Assembly: GCF_012489685.1 (NCBI RefSeq)
Contig: NC_080042.1
Span: 12,414,150 to 12,478,149 of the forward strand
Length of the DNA: 64,000 nt
Direction of reading: 5' to 3'
Source: Lotus japonicus
Lineage: Eukaryota > Streptophyta > Magnoliopsida > Fabales > Fabaceae
The notes beneath the pieces are model-generated. The model saw only the letters and a list, made by a program, of their open reading frames with translations, made no database searches and was not told where the DNA came from. A program made the translations under genes and the position numbers. Positions 12,595 to 24,000 of this stretch are shown one piece after another. How positions within the stretch are numbered: position 1 is the first letter of the stretch; each line of letters starts with the position of its first letter.

Positions 12595-14141
12595 AGCTCA
12601 ACAAAATATTATATTTTTGAGCATCAATATTTCTAGTGCATTTCAATGCTTGCACTCTTTCTTTTGGATTTAGGAATGAATCTTCAGGATTCAAAATCAC
12701 TACAGTCTACAGTTCTTCTGGACTCGTAGACTATGAATCTTCAGGATTCAAAATAAAGAATTGCACTGCGATTTCTCTGGACACATGGGATATTAATAAA
12801 ATAAGAGAATAAAACAAAATAATGTATTGGACTTTAAAAAAGAACTAATGAAAGTAAGAAAGTAATGTAAAGATACAAATAAGAGAGAAAAAAAAAACAG
12901 AAACGTAAAGAAAAAAAATTAAATGAGCGAACGTAAACTTATCAATTGAATTAAAAAAAATCAATTAAGTGCTTGACTATTTCCGTTTCAAATACTATAT
13001 GACTAGAAATTAAACCCGTGCGTTGCACGGGTTTGTGATACTTAAATTTAGCAGGTGTAGTATATGTAAGGATGATTCAATTGATTGAACAAAATAGTAT
13101 AGAAAAGCATAAGATAGACTCTAAAGTAGTTTATTACCTGATGAAGCATTAGCAAACACGATTTTTTTCACTGCCCCCAGCCTTGCAATAATTCTCCTAT
13201 AGTATAACATGATTGTATCTTTCTCTTTGCTGCTTATTCAGTAATTGGTGACATCTTTCATGCCTCTCTTCCAATTCGTGAATATTATAATTAAACTCTT
13301 CTCTAATAAGTCTATTGTCCAAGGCTTCTATGCATACGTTTTCTGGCAATGGCATTCCATTAAAGTCAATAAGATACTACTTACCATTCTTGATAAAACC
13401 TTCTCAATTTCAATCAACTAATGTATTAAAAAGTGACATACTTGTTGAAATAGCTAGTGACAATTTTCAATTTTTTGTCATTCTCTAATGAAGTCTAAGA
13501 TTTGTATGACTTGAGTGTGTGAGTGATTTGTTTATATAGAGATGTACAATAGATACATAGTTTAATTTAGTACATGGTATTTTTTATATTTAATGTAGGT
13601 AACTGAATAGTCTTTAAACATTAAGCAATTTTAATCAGTTTTTGAAGTAGCAGTACTGCCAGATAATGAGATAATGAAGGTTATTTTTTTAATATATGAA
13701 TAGCCTTAATTACGAAAACTGTAAGAAAATGATTCATATTCTGTGTTCTAGAAATGTACATCCTTTAATTATTAAGTTGAATAGCCTTAGTTACCAAATG
13801 GTTCATTGTTCACATCATGTTCTAGAAAATGTATCATTTATATCTTTCGGTTACGACCTTTAATTTGATAGCTTTTTTTTCATAAATGTTTAATACATGG
13901 TGAATCCTTGTCTTCGTTGGAGCCTTTTTACATATATTAAATAGCCTTTTTTACAGAATGCAGGTTATGAAAGCTGTTAGGAAATACTAAGTTAAATAGC
14001 CTTTTGTTGAGCTTCAATGCCTAGTGTAGCTTAAAAAGACAAAAATAATTAAGATAGAAATAGTAAGATAAGTGTTTGATACAAAGCTTTTCACAATTTT
14101 AATATCATGAGTATACAATCTTTACTAATGTATTATTTAAT

Positions 14142-14190
14142 GTAATGATTTAAGTGTGCTTTACATATATGTGTTGCACGAGTTTCTTTA
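14142..14190 (-). other. Internal Helitron-Helitron junction
   Basis: On the minus strand a degenerate 3' hairpin start (AAACTCGTGCAACAC, as at the 3' end of Helitron C) runs straight into ATATATGTAAAGCACACTT, a 5' terminal block of the same family. The CTAG terminus is missing at the joint. It looks like two copies joined end to end, by rolling-circle read-through or by one inserting into the end of another. Confidence 0.55.
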
Positions 14191-14331
14191 CAACATTTTT
14201 TACATTAAATAGTAATGATTATAGTTTAAATTATTACATAAATATTAAAATATTTTTTATTTTAAAATAAATAATAATAATTGTGTTCAACATTTCAATC
14301 ATTTCCAGAAAAAGACTTACAATAAATATTA

Positions 14332-14775
14332 GGGGTGTAATCGGACCAGATTGGACCGGATTTAGAGTGTTTAAATGTCCGAACCAATCAAACATGTTCG
14401 GTTTGGGTTGGTTCGAATTTCATGGTCTTTCCTTCTAAACCCGAACCAAACCAACCCGATCTCAAACGGATTGGTTCGGTTCGGATGGTCGGATTTGAAA
14501 AGAAAAAAATTTATTTGAAAATATGCACGAAAATTATTCTAAAAATGTGAAAAATTATAAAAAAATATAGAAAAATCTAACATTTTTAAAGAACAGAACA
14601 TTCGATAAATACATAATCCATATAATCTAAATAAAACTAACATCTCTAATACAAATATAAATATGTAATATAATGGGCTGAAAGTGTTTGAGCTTAATGT
14701 AAAAAAATTCTTAATTCATTGGGTTGGTTCGGATTGATCGGTTTTTCAATCTCCAAATCCGATACCCCAATCCAA
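14332..14775. mobile_element. hAT-like MITE inside Helitron A
   Basis: The unit begins AGGGGTGTAATCGGACC and ends with ATCCGATACCCC, with GGTTCGGTTCGG/CCGAACCAAACC blocks inside both ends. These features are typical of non-autonomous plant hAT elements. The body is AT-rich and non-coding. I could not confirm an 8-bp target duplication, so the borders are approximate. Confidence 0.5.
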
Positions 14776-15621
14776 TTTTATCTAAATTATTTATTGCCAC
14801 ATTATTTTGTCATTAATCAACTTCAATTTTAGTTATTTTTTTCTAATGCAAAATTCAAGTCAATTTTTATGCTTATGAATATTATTATTCAATTTAGGTA
14901 GTTGAATTACTTTTGACAATATCATTTCTTTCAGTTTTTTATATTATTATTTAGTATATTAATTACAAAGAAATTTGCTATTGCTTCCTTTATTTTAATG
15001 CAAATGTATGAAGATTTTACTGCTTGATATATTTAATTAAATTAAAAAAAAATAAATGACTATGACTAATTTTTTTTTTAAATATTATTTTTTGTAAGGA
15101 AAATTTTAATACAAAGGTTCAAAGTAATTTTTATATTTTAGTAGGTAGTGTAAAAAATAGTAATAAGTTTTATTTATTATTTTTTTTAAATTCCTCAACC
15201 TATGATGAATAATTATTATAAAAATTAATTTTGATTTTAATATATAACAAATTAGAAAGTTTTACAATTAAAAAGAAGTATAAAAAATTACTATTAACTA
15301 TCTATTATTGTTTTTTTAGGAAGCAGAAATAAACAAATTTAGGAAGCATAAATAAATCCAATATTTTTATTAATTTAAAGTTAGTCAATTTCAGTTATTA
15401 TTATTACTTAAAATTTCCCTCATGTAGTATTAATAATTAAAATTAAAATAATATTAATATTTAATTTAAAATATGAGAAATTGAAAAGTTTAAAAATCAC
15501 TAAGTAATAATTAATAATAAGTGGATGTGTATTGAAAGTTGAATAGAAATTTGTTTAACTTTCATTCTTTAATGCATTGAATAGTTATAGCTCAAGTGAG
15601 CTTTACATATATATATATAGA

Positions 15622-16226
15622 TATGAATCCTGTATACATGCTTTGTACCGTTCAACATATGCCTAATTGATATAATTTTAATAGCATTAATTTATCAATT
15701 AATATTTAGAGGAACGGAGGTAAAAAAAAATTCCAGGAGAAAAAATAACGTGTTGCAGACTAATGGTGGTTTTCAAACCTGGTAATTAACATGGCTTTTT
15801 GCCACTGTTAGTGCTCCTCTTAGCACTTTTTTCGTTTTTTTTTTTTTTTTGCAATGTTCCATGTTTACGTGTGCTTGAATCTTTTGGATTTATACATAAA
15901 ATGTATTATATTATGAATCTTCTGAAATCATATGTGTATTATACTAATTTGAATATAAAGCACTACGATTCTCCTGATGAATCTTCAGGATTCATAAAAA
16001 ACTTGTCTTCCAGGTCTTCTAATGAATCTTCAGGATTAAAAAAAAACATTGCATTATGAGTTCTTCTAGACTCGTAGCGTTCATAAAAAAAAACTTGGAG
16101 AAGATGAGTAGAAAGAAATAATATAATAATATTACTTTGATAGAATTTTAATAGACTTTGATTTTTGAAGAGATAAGAATTGCTTGATTCTTGAGGAGAT
16201 CGCTGAGCGGCTTCATGCTGATAACG
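15622..16226 (-). other. Copia-1 5' internal region with short repeats and primer-binding site
   Basis: This is copia sequence on the far side of Helitron A. The motif GAATCTTCAGGATT occurs twice (about 15978-16036) and again twice across the Helitron at about 12679-12750, each near CTTCT(A/G)GACTCGTAG, so a tandem-repeat leader was split by the Helitron. Next to the LTR the minus-strand sequence CGTTATCAGC occupies the primer-binding-site position and resembles a shortened initiator-tRNA-Met complement. No ORF of note. Confidence 0.6.
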
Positions 16227-16422
16227 TGTTATGAAGTAAAGATAATATAAGTGTGAAGGTAGAGAGGAGAAGAGGGAAGCATGAATGAGACAAGTGATTC
16301 TGTGGAATCAGGTCCCTGATGCTTGATGCATCATCCATTATTTATAGCCTTAGAGAGCTACAAGTGAGACAAAGAAATATGGGCTTGTCCCATTGGCCCA
16401 TAGTGGTCATCCATTCACAACA
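16227..16422 (-). repeat. Copia-1 LTR (5' LTR of the minus-strand element)
   Basis: 196 bp, partner of the LTR at 8727-8922, followed by the TAAAT target duplication. Confidence 0.92.
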
Positions 16423-16427
16423 TAAAT

Positions 16428-17072
16428 ATATTTTTTGATCTATGTTATATTAGTAAAAATTACTCGAGGAAGCATAATAGAGAAAAATAATAATGGTCAA
16501 AGTTGAATAAATGTTTGTTGTGAGAGGCATGACCTATCCACTTAACGTGATCGTAGAGCCTCAAGAGATTTGTCTCAAGGCTATCGAGCGTGAGAAAACA
16601 TTCGCAAACCAAATAAGTTGAAAAAACTCAAATTCACAAGATAATATTTTATGCTATTTTTTGTCAAAATGTTATTTAAGTTATCACTTATTATAATTAA
16701 AAAAAGTTAAAATTAATTTATTCTTCATGGTCTTGACATGTCTTAGAAAATGACTTTCCAGGTAAAAAGTATAAAAATGATATAAAAAATTATTTCATGA
16801 CATTAAACACTTATTACTTAACTTTTTTACGTAATTTAAAATAAAAAATTTAAATCGTAAATTTATTTATATGCTAATAATTAAATTTGAGTAATATTAA
16901 TTATTTATACAAAAGGAACTATAGTAATATTTATTTAAATGTCTTAACAATTTTTTTTAATATTTATAATAAAAAATATTTTAATTTTTATTTAGTTAAA
17001 TTATAATAATTTTTATATAATGTTAAAAAGTATTGTAAGTAAACTCGTGCAACACACCGGTATAATATCTAG
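16428..17072 (+). other. 3' part of Helitron C
   Basis: AT-rich, no gene. It ends in a hairpin-like CTCGTGCAACACACCGG segment and CTAG. The last about 40 bases match the minus-strand sequence at the internal junction of Helitron A, which supports membership of one family. Confidence 0.6.
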
Positions 17073-17235
17073 TTATTGTTAAATCCGTAAATGTCACTTT
17101 TTCTTAACATCAATAAATGTGTTATACAATCATCAACAAAAGTTCACTTCAAGTAATAATAATAAGCCAACAATTATATGGGATAATTTTGATGTAAACA
17201 TGATAATTTTAGACTAGAATACACTATAAAATATA

Positions 17236-17370
17236 ACTAAGGGTGAAAATATGGCGGTGGGTTGGGTTGGACTAGCCCAATTTAAAATTTGGGTTCAAAG
17301 TCTCAACCCAACCCGTCAAGAAAGGTGGGTCAGAGCCAAACCAATTTTGCCACCCAAATTTATTTCTAAT
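17236..17370. repeat. Dispersed GGGTTGGGTT repeat, hAT-like
   Basis: Same arrangement as at 6240-6390: GGGTTGGGTTGGA(C/T)TAGCCCA, then TCTCAACCCAACCC. The stretch 17073-17235 before it is plain AT-rich DNA. Confidence 0.45.
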
Positions 17371-17380
17371 AATCTAATCT

Positions 17381-17751
17381 TTTTTTGGGTTACAAAGGAA
17401 AAGGTAAATGACAGCAAACTAAACTAAAATATTTTGACACAGCAGGGGTACAATGTTGGAAGGAGGGTACTGATTCCAAACTTGTCTCCTGCAGCCTACC
17501 CGGGTTGCATATCTCGCTAAAGCATCTGCCACCAAATTCCTCTCGTGTGGTACATGGCTAACTGTGATGACACATTCTCTACTAAGTAACCCACAAACCT
17601 GTTGAAGTGTCGTATGGTGCAAGTAGCTCGAAATATCATGATCAACGTTAACCACCGCCACCAGCTCAAGACAATAAAAAAAGCATGTAGCCTTACGAAA
17701 ACCCAGATGCCATGCGAGCTGTAGACCTTTCAGCAATGCACTCATCTCCGC
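17381..17751 (-). mobile_element. 5'-truncated LINE insertion (RNase H end) with 11-bp TSD
   Basis: A perfect direct repeat TAATCTAATCT flanks the insert (17370-17380 and 17752-17762). Reading on the minus strand, the insert starts inside a LINE RNase H domain (AEMSALLKGLQLAW, VPHERNLVADALARYATR) and ends in a short oligo(A). About 108 codons are open (17419-17745) but only the C-terminal piece of ORF2 is present, the usual result of incomplete target-primed reverse transcription. Confidence 0.8.
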
Positions 17752-17904
17752 TAATCTAATCTAATAATGAAAGAATTATTTTTCCTAATAATAATCTAAT
17801 TAATAATAAAAAAATAATTATTTCTATAAAGAATAAATTTTTCTAACAATAAACTAATTACTTCTGACACATATATACGAAATAAATTTTATTTATTTTA
17901 TATT

Positions 17905-18470
17905 AGGTTGGTTTTCAATTTGTGACTTCAAGGATGTGCATTTGATTCAATACATCAACGCAGGGCCAGCCCAACACTAAATGAGGCCTAAAGCCATCTT
18001 TAAAATGAGACCCTTTTTTTGGCATTTTTAACTTAGCATTAATGCATGCTTGATTTTTTTGGGCCTTTTTTGCTTAGTAAAAATATATTTTGAGGCCTTT
18101 TTTCCTTAGTAAAAAATATTTTTTTTGAGAGGCCTAAAGCCCTTGCTTAGGTGACTTTACCCTTGGGCTGGCCCTGCATCAACGAGGCTTGGTTAGAAAT
18201 TATACATAATCGTGATATTTCCTATTTTGCTTCTATTTTACACGATTGTAAGATTTTAGTGTCAACTTTTGATTATTTTACTTTGTCGTTTGTTAGGAGG
18301 TCGGGTAATCATGCGCCTGATTTTATTTCAAAATTATTCTATGATTATCCGGATGTTACTTGGTTGGAGGATGTACCTCTATTGCTTAACTTCAAGTGGA
18401 TGTATTGGGGTTGCGCCGTTTATTTTAGCTTTAATGCAAGTTTATTTCCTATAAAAAAAGCGTTGCTGTT
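17905..18470 (+). pseudogene. LINE RNase H fragment split by a hAT MITE
   Basis: The frame ICDFKDVHLIQYIN before 17960 continues after the MITE as EAWLEIIHNRDISYF and on to VRRSGNHAPDFISK and TWLEDVP, the pattern of the RVT_3 RNase H domain at LINE ORF2 C-termini. Only this end is present. The reading frame joins exactly when the MITE and one copy of its 8-bp duplication are disregarded, which confirms the insertion. Confidence 0.65.
17961..18176. mobile_element. hAT MITE, 216 bp, perfect 8-bp TSD
   Basis: Terminal inverted repeats CAGGGCCAGCCCAA and TTGGGCTGGCCCTG, and an 8-bp duplication CATCAACG on both sides (17953-17960 and 18177-18184), meet the definition of a hAT-superfamily insertion. 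The interior has no transposase, only GAGGCCT-containing T-rich sequence. Confidence 0.93.
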
Positions 18471-18489
18471 GAACTCAAACGCATAAGCA

Positions 18490-19414
18490 AACGCGCTTAG
18501 TTTATACTAATATATAGGAGTATTGGATTAGATGAGATTATGAACAGTCTTAAATCATCCCCCTATTCAGGGATTTAGGGCCTACTTTTTCATGTGCATA
18601 TCGGCAAATTTGGCGTGAAAGAGTACATAATATTTAGCTTTTTTCTCATTTTAATCAAGGTTGTAGCAAGGAAGAAGTTGGAATATGTTAATGGTAGTAT
18701 AGAAAGAAAAAGACAAACATAAGAGGTTAGAAAAACAAAGTACTTCAGAAGTGTTATACAATAATGTCAAAATTTCAGCTACACTGTCCTTTAATTGCTT
18801 TTGGGACGTACTCAAGCCCTTCCTGGCTATGCTTTAAAAAAGTGATATGAAAGTTTCATATTGCAACGTTACATTTTCCTAATTCCTAACCCACTAACTA
18901 TTTCTCGCCTACTTTAGGGGAGGGGGGACTAGCATGCATGTGATATATTTGATACTAATAGTACTAGACTTCATTTTTGAATTAAAAACCCTAACCCAAC
19001 TTAGAAACACCGCCCATGCTTATGATGCTAGCCTAATACGTTTAAAATTGGACGGTAACTAACGACATGATCTAATTGTCACAAATCAATTTTTGGTGGA
19101 CAAAAATCGCGCAATTAGAATAAAGAGGATTTAAATTACACAAAGGCCAAATATTAGGGATCAAAAGTGCAATTAAGCTAAAAAAATTATGCATAATGTG
19201 CAAAATTGACAAAATATTACATGATTCACACTTAAATTTCACTCACAAGAGAGTGAAATATGAAAAGAAAAAGGGAGAAGTAAAAGGAGGACTCATGCCA
19301 GAAGGAAATTTTAGATACCGTAATATTCATCAACATTCAACACGTACTTCACAATTCAATCTCATGCTCATGGACATTTCCAACCATAAAAAGATTACAA
19401 TGAAAATCACTGTC

Positions 19415-19455
<41 letters not shown>

Positions 19456-20826
19456 TGCACTCTCACTATAAAATAGTTGCACTTAAAGTATATCCAATGC
19501 TAGTTCTTAGAGGTGAGTTTTTAAGTTAATAACTAATAATCGGGTTCTTAAGCATTAGATATGATTGACATGGAGTTCTTAATTAATGCTTAAAAATAAG
19601 AACCTTGCTTGTTCTTGTTTTTCGTTAACCTTGTTAGAAGTTTCGTTAACCTTGTTAGAAGTTTCGTTAAGCCATGAAATGACGGTTTACATTGCAAAAA
19701 CAATTTGGCAACTGTAAAAAACGAATAACATGTTTTAAAATTGATTCTAAAGTCAAAATTAATTATGAAGATGTAGCATCTATTACTAGCTTTTGTGTGC
19801 CATAATTAATTCTGAAAAAAAACTGATTCAAATATGTGAAAATCCAAACACAAAATGCCATGGTAAAAACCTTGACAAGAGTCCAACCAATTTGGGAAAG
19901 CATGCGCCTTCCTCAACCTAGTGTGAGATGTAACACTAGTTCAGAAATATGGATGAAAAATGATGAATCTTTACTGAGACTGAGTGATTCTAATGTCTGG
20001 ATTGAAGTGGGACTACAGCCTATGGTACAAGAAGATGATGTTACAGATAAATTAGAGACTGGGGGTTCTCCTAACAGCAAAAAAGCTCATAATTTCTCTA
20101 ACTCCCTGGTACATATAGTAACTCCCCTGATATCTGCACCTCCCTCCGTTCAAATACGACATTTTTTTCATCACTAGCTCAATGTTCTTCTAAAGTCTCC
20201 CTATCCCCTTATAACTCCCAATAAATCTACTAAAGAATGAAAGAGAAAGAATGAAAAACAAATTGCTCAAGGACTCTGAGTACTAATGCATTCCCATGCG
20301 ACTTGTTACGGTTCAATGCAGCCATTGCAATTGCTGTGTAGCAACTATTGTGGCTGAGTCATGGAACTTCATTTGATCTTTTATTACTACAATTCACTGT
20401 CATATGGTAGGCAATTTGAAGCATGCCTCTCACAACCCTTATAACTTACAGGGTAGCAACCGTTCTAACTAACTGTAGCAACCCTGCTGACAGCCTCTAT
20501 GTGACTTTTTAGTAGTTTTACTTACAAATTACAGTTGAGCTTGGTCAGGCTATGTTTGGATACATGTCAGCACTAGTGCAAACAGACATTAGCACTCACT
20601 TGCACGAACCTCTATGGATTGAGAAAAATGTACTTTTAATTTAAGTTTAACTTGTATTGATACACACTTAAATGAAGACAACTTCTCACTCTCTATGGAC
20701 AACGTATTCTTACTCTTAAGCATCATGTATAGGGGAAACAAAATTTCTAGCATAAAAGAAAATCAGGGAACAATTACAGGGGGAAATTTTAAATAAACTA
20801 TAAGTAAATTTAACAAGCAAGTCCAT
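18490..20826. other. Intergenic region downstream of FTSHi3
   Basis: No convincing gene. It holds a short inverted repeat TTTCACTC/GAGTGAAA near 19238-19260, a (TA)n tract at 19418-19451, and a triple CGTTAACCTTGTTAGAAGTTT-like direct repeat near 19620-19665. The 19836-20177 plus-strand reading frame has about 113 codons (contains TRVQPIWESMRLPQP). I do not recognise it, it has no obvious ATG context, and it may be a gene fragment or chance. Confidence 0.5.
19418..19451. repeat. (TA)n microsatellite
   Basis: About 17 uninterrupted TA dinucleotides. Confidence 0.95.
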
Positions 20827-21029
20827 TCATGAATTCAGTGATTGATAACCTAATGGTCCTTGCAGGTCATCCTGTCTCCTATCACCTCTTCCCATCAATG
20901 ACGGCATCCAAGGGAATAGCTTACTTAGCTCCTTGCCTATTTTACTAGACCTCAATTGCTTATCATTGATTCCGAACTTTGCTCTTTCAATCGCTTCCAT
21001 TATGTCTTCCCTAGCCACAGTTTCACTAC
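20827..21029 (-). other. FTSHI3: FTSHi3 coding exon 4 (C-terminus)
   Basis: 203 nt completing the split Gly codon, then [14 protein letters not shown] and the end [10 protein letters not shown] with TGA at 20829-20827. Acceptor TTTGCAG|GTAG. Confidence 0.92.
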
Positions 21030-24000
21030 CTGCAAAGTCCAAATGTATACATATGACTAAGACCATGTCTCAATAATAGTTTAGAAACAATGACCTGGTC
21101 CAGTTAGAAATATAATATAAAACCATTCATTTGTCTTCAATCAACAGCTTAAGCTTTTTGGACATGGTTCATAAAGCCTCTATGACCAAGTGGTATAGAA
21201 TTCAATCCTTTTTGTCTCCATTATTCTAAAAAAAAAAACTGAATTACAAGACAAAGGCATTGTTCACGCTTTAAGCGCAATGAGTTCTTGCGTAAAGGGG
21301 CACATTAAAAATATAATATAATAAATTCATGTGTGTTCATTCAAGAACTTAAACTTCTGGGATAGTTGGCTCATGACAGATCCAATGGAAAAGTAAATAC
21401 TTTTTTTACTCAAATCATGGTTTGAGACTCAAAATCATGTTCAAATGTAAGTCAATGTGATCTTGCCAGATGAAACTTAGTTTACACACCCCAAATTGGG
21501 GTTTGAAAGATGCAAACTCTATTCCAAATATCCACTAACTGATAACTGCTATTAAATTCAATAGAGATTTGAAAGTATATAAATATCATCTTTTAATCGC
21601 ACAAGGAAAATCAATCGGCAGAGAAATGCAGAAGGGATTTCTAAAACTGACTAAGACAGGATTACGTGTCACAATATATGGAACCCGCTACAGACCAAAG
21701 AGCACTTATTGGATCTCTAACTGATAATTCAGTGTTTTTTCTAGTAGATAAGCTCCAATAAGTGCTCTTCAGTCTGTATCCAAATGGCATCATGGTCAAA
21801 TAATTTAACATGAGTCACGTTACACTAAGGCATACGAATTGGTGAAATGCAATATGCTGTATGACTTGAGTAATATTGTGAGTTGGTCTTACCTCTACGA
21901 GCAGCAAGCAAAGCAGCTTCATTGACAATGTTTGCCAGATCAGCACCTACCAAGCCAGCAGTAAGAGAACCAACTAAATGACAAATGATGTTAGCGTTCT
22001 CCTCTAAAGGAACTCCCCTTAGATGTACTGCTAATATCTTTCTCCTCCCTTCTTCATCTGGTTCCCCTACATATACTTTTCTTGAGAAACGACCCGGGCG
22101 ACATAAGGCTGGATCCAATGCTTCTGGTCGGTTAGTTGCTGCAATGACAACCACTCTCATCTCGGATGCAAATCCATCCATTTCTGTTAGCAACTGCGAA
22201 GACAGAAAACACATTAAAGGTATAGAAAGTATTGTGAGCACATGGAAATTCTTCTAACTCTCGCACTTAAACCCAAGCAACATACAGAATATTCGTTTTT
22301 CATATAGCAAGTATATGCTAATGCTATGGAATAATTGATGAAGAAACTGGACTTGTAGAAATTTTCAGCAAGATTGTTGTTGGAAAGCAAGAAGACAACA
22401 TAGGACGTGAGTCTGACACGAAACCTATATAACACAAACAGAGATATATGACAAATTACAAAATTTACAGAGTATGATACACCAATAACACAACAAAACT
22501 GGTATATAATTAATATAAAAACACAAATCAGATCTTAAACCAAATATGAAAGTCGGTAATTAAAAAGTAGCATGAGTCATTGTAGACATCTTACAAAGCA
22601 ATGATTTCTTCAATTATCGTGATATTCTCATATCTATTAGTATCAAAGTTCAAAAGGTAGAAGTGAAAAATTGCAAAATACAACTACAATTACCCAAGGT
22701 GTCCAACTGTCCATGAAGTGTTAGATATATCCCATACTGATATAAAACGGACATAAATACTATTTTTAAGTGTCCGCGTTTGCTTATGGTGAAATAATTT
22801 TTTAATATAAAAAATTAAAGAAAGAAGGTAAAAGGAAGATGGGAAGATAGGAGGAATTAACAGTGGTATTTGAACTCTGTATTAAAAGAAAATTTGACAA
22901 CATGGAATAACACAATTTTCAATAAGTTAATTATGTTTAAACAGCAGAAACCCACTAATAGCTGTTCAGCAGTAGTAAGTCATAACCACTTTTGACAGTT
23001 TGTTGCTACAAAAGAACTACAATTATTGAGTAAGCTTGCCTGGTTCAGCGTTTGGTCACGTTCATCATTGAAACTTCTTCCACGCCTACCTCCAACAGCA
23101 TCAAGTTCATCAATGAATATAATTGATGGTGCAAATTTCCTTGCAGTGTTGAAAAGGTCTCTGATTCTAGCTGCCCCTCTTCCAACAAATAATTCCACAA
23201 ACTCACTGGCAGATACAGTAAAAAAGGGTACACCTGCTTCCCCTGCCACCGCACGTGCAAGTAACGTCTTCCCAGTTCCAGGAGGACCTACCAGCAACAC
23301 ACCTCGAGGTAGCTTCGCCCCCACCTTTTGGTAATTTATATCCCCTTGCAGACATGAAACTATCTACAGAAAAGGGAAAGAGTCCATCAAAAGGGAACAA
23401 TAAAGTTGCTTCACCATTTACAAGAAAAAATCTGTCAAACTTAGAAATAATCAACATATGAAGGCATTGGATAAAAAAAATTAACTAGTTGCACGGGAAA
23501 TTAATTTTCCAATTATTATAATTTAGACCTTGTTACAAGCCAAACTCTTGGGCCCAGATCCCAGCCAGGCCCAGCCACTCCTAGCTCGAGCAAAAGTGTA
23601 GGCCGAATTGGCCCAAGTTCAATAGACTATATCCCGAGGCAAAGAGATAAGGGAGAATCCAGATCGTCCAAGAATAGCTCCCCGAATATCTCAAACATCC
23701 CAAATAGGGGGAGAAACAGCCAAGGTAGCAACATCGCTTATAAATAAAGGGTCACCCAACATGTCTAAGGTATGGTGACCCCCTGCACTGTTCCATTCAC
23801 CGGAGTATGGAGCCAACAAGTAGTGTGTAACCAGAGCTCACAAATTGCAACTGTTTGTTGCAAATCTGGACATTTGTCTTCTATTTCTCACTGAAGAAGA
23901 CAAAGCCAATGATTCGGTGAATCCAGCATAAGCGGAAGCAACAAGTCTCTATGCTCTTTACCTACTTTCTTCACTTTCCGAATCTGGAGGCTTCCGTGGA

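Larger units (their letters stand above)
13003..15621 (-). mobile_element. Helitron A, minus strand, inside Copia-1
   Basis: Read on the minus strand it begins A|TCTATATATATATATG (from 15621) and ends with a perfect hairpin, 9-bp stem (ACCCGTGC core) and 3-nt loop at 13013-13033, followed by CTAG|T at 13006-13002. This is the textbook Helitron terminus pair, inserted between A and T. The interior is AT-rich without rep/helicase. Near 14142-14185 an internal Helitron-type 3' hairpin remnant directly abuts a second 5'-type block (AAAGCACACTT), so the unit is a composite of two family members. A stretch at 13434-13670 matches 35888-36130 in Helitron B. Confidence 0.85.
8727..16422 (-). mobile_element. 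Copia-1: Ty1/copia retrotransposon, complete ends, defective
   Basis: Two 196-bp LTRs (8727-8922 and 16227-16422) start TGTTATGAAG and end ATTCACAACA, and the element is flanked by a perfect TAAAT target duplication (8722-8726 and 16423-16427). Coding runs on the minus strand in copia order (pre-integrase, integrase, RT, RNase H from high to low coordinates). The LTRs differ at about 14 of 196 positions by my count, so the insertion is old. A polypurine tract (minus-strand AGGGGGAA) abuts the left LTR at 8923-8930. A Helitron (13003-15621) is inserted upstream of pol. The gag region is not recognisable. Confidence 0.92.
6643..17072 (+). mobile_element. Helitron C, plus strand, carrying nested insertions
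   Basis: The 5' end is A|TCTATATATATG followed by a TG run and AAAGCACACTTGAG; the same AAAGC(A/T)CACTTGAG block follows the 5' ends of Helitrons A and B. The 3' end is a degenerate hairpin at 17043-17060 followed by CTAG|T at 17069-17073, the CTRR|T signature of Helitrons. The flanking A and T fit insertion into AT. Without the copia insertion (8727-16422 plus one 5-bp target copy) the element is about 2.7 kb. Two internal blocks (about 8271-8350 and 8498-8580) match, in the expected orientation, internal sequence of Helitron A and of the fragment beside Helitron B. No Rep/helicase was seen, so it is non-autonomous. Confidence 0.65.

Noticed and set aside
19836..20177. 113-codon frame as a gene
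   Set aside because: No recognisable domain, no ATG at the frame start, no splice context or poly(A); kept only as a remark in the intergenic entry.
21175..21225. tRNA-like GTGGTATAGAATTCAATCC string
   Set aside because: No cloverleaf or acceptor stem can be formed; it lies in FTSHi3 intron 3.
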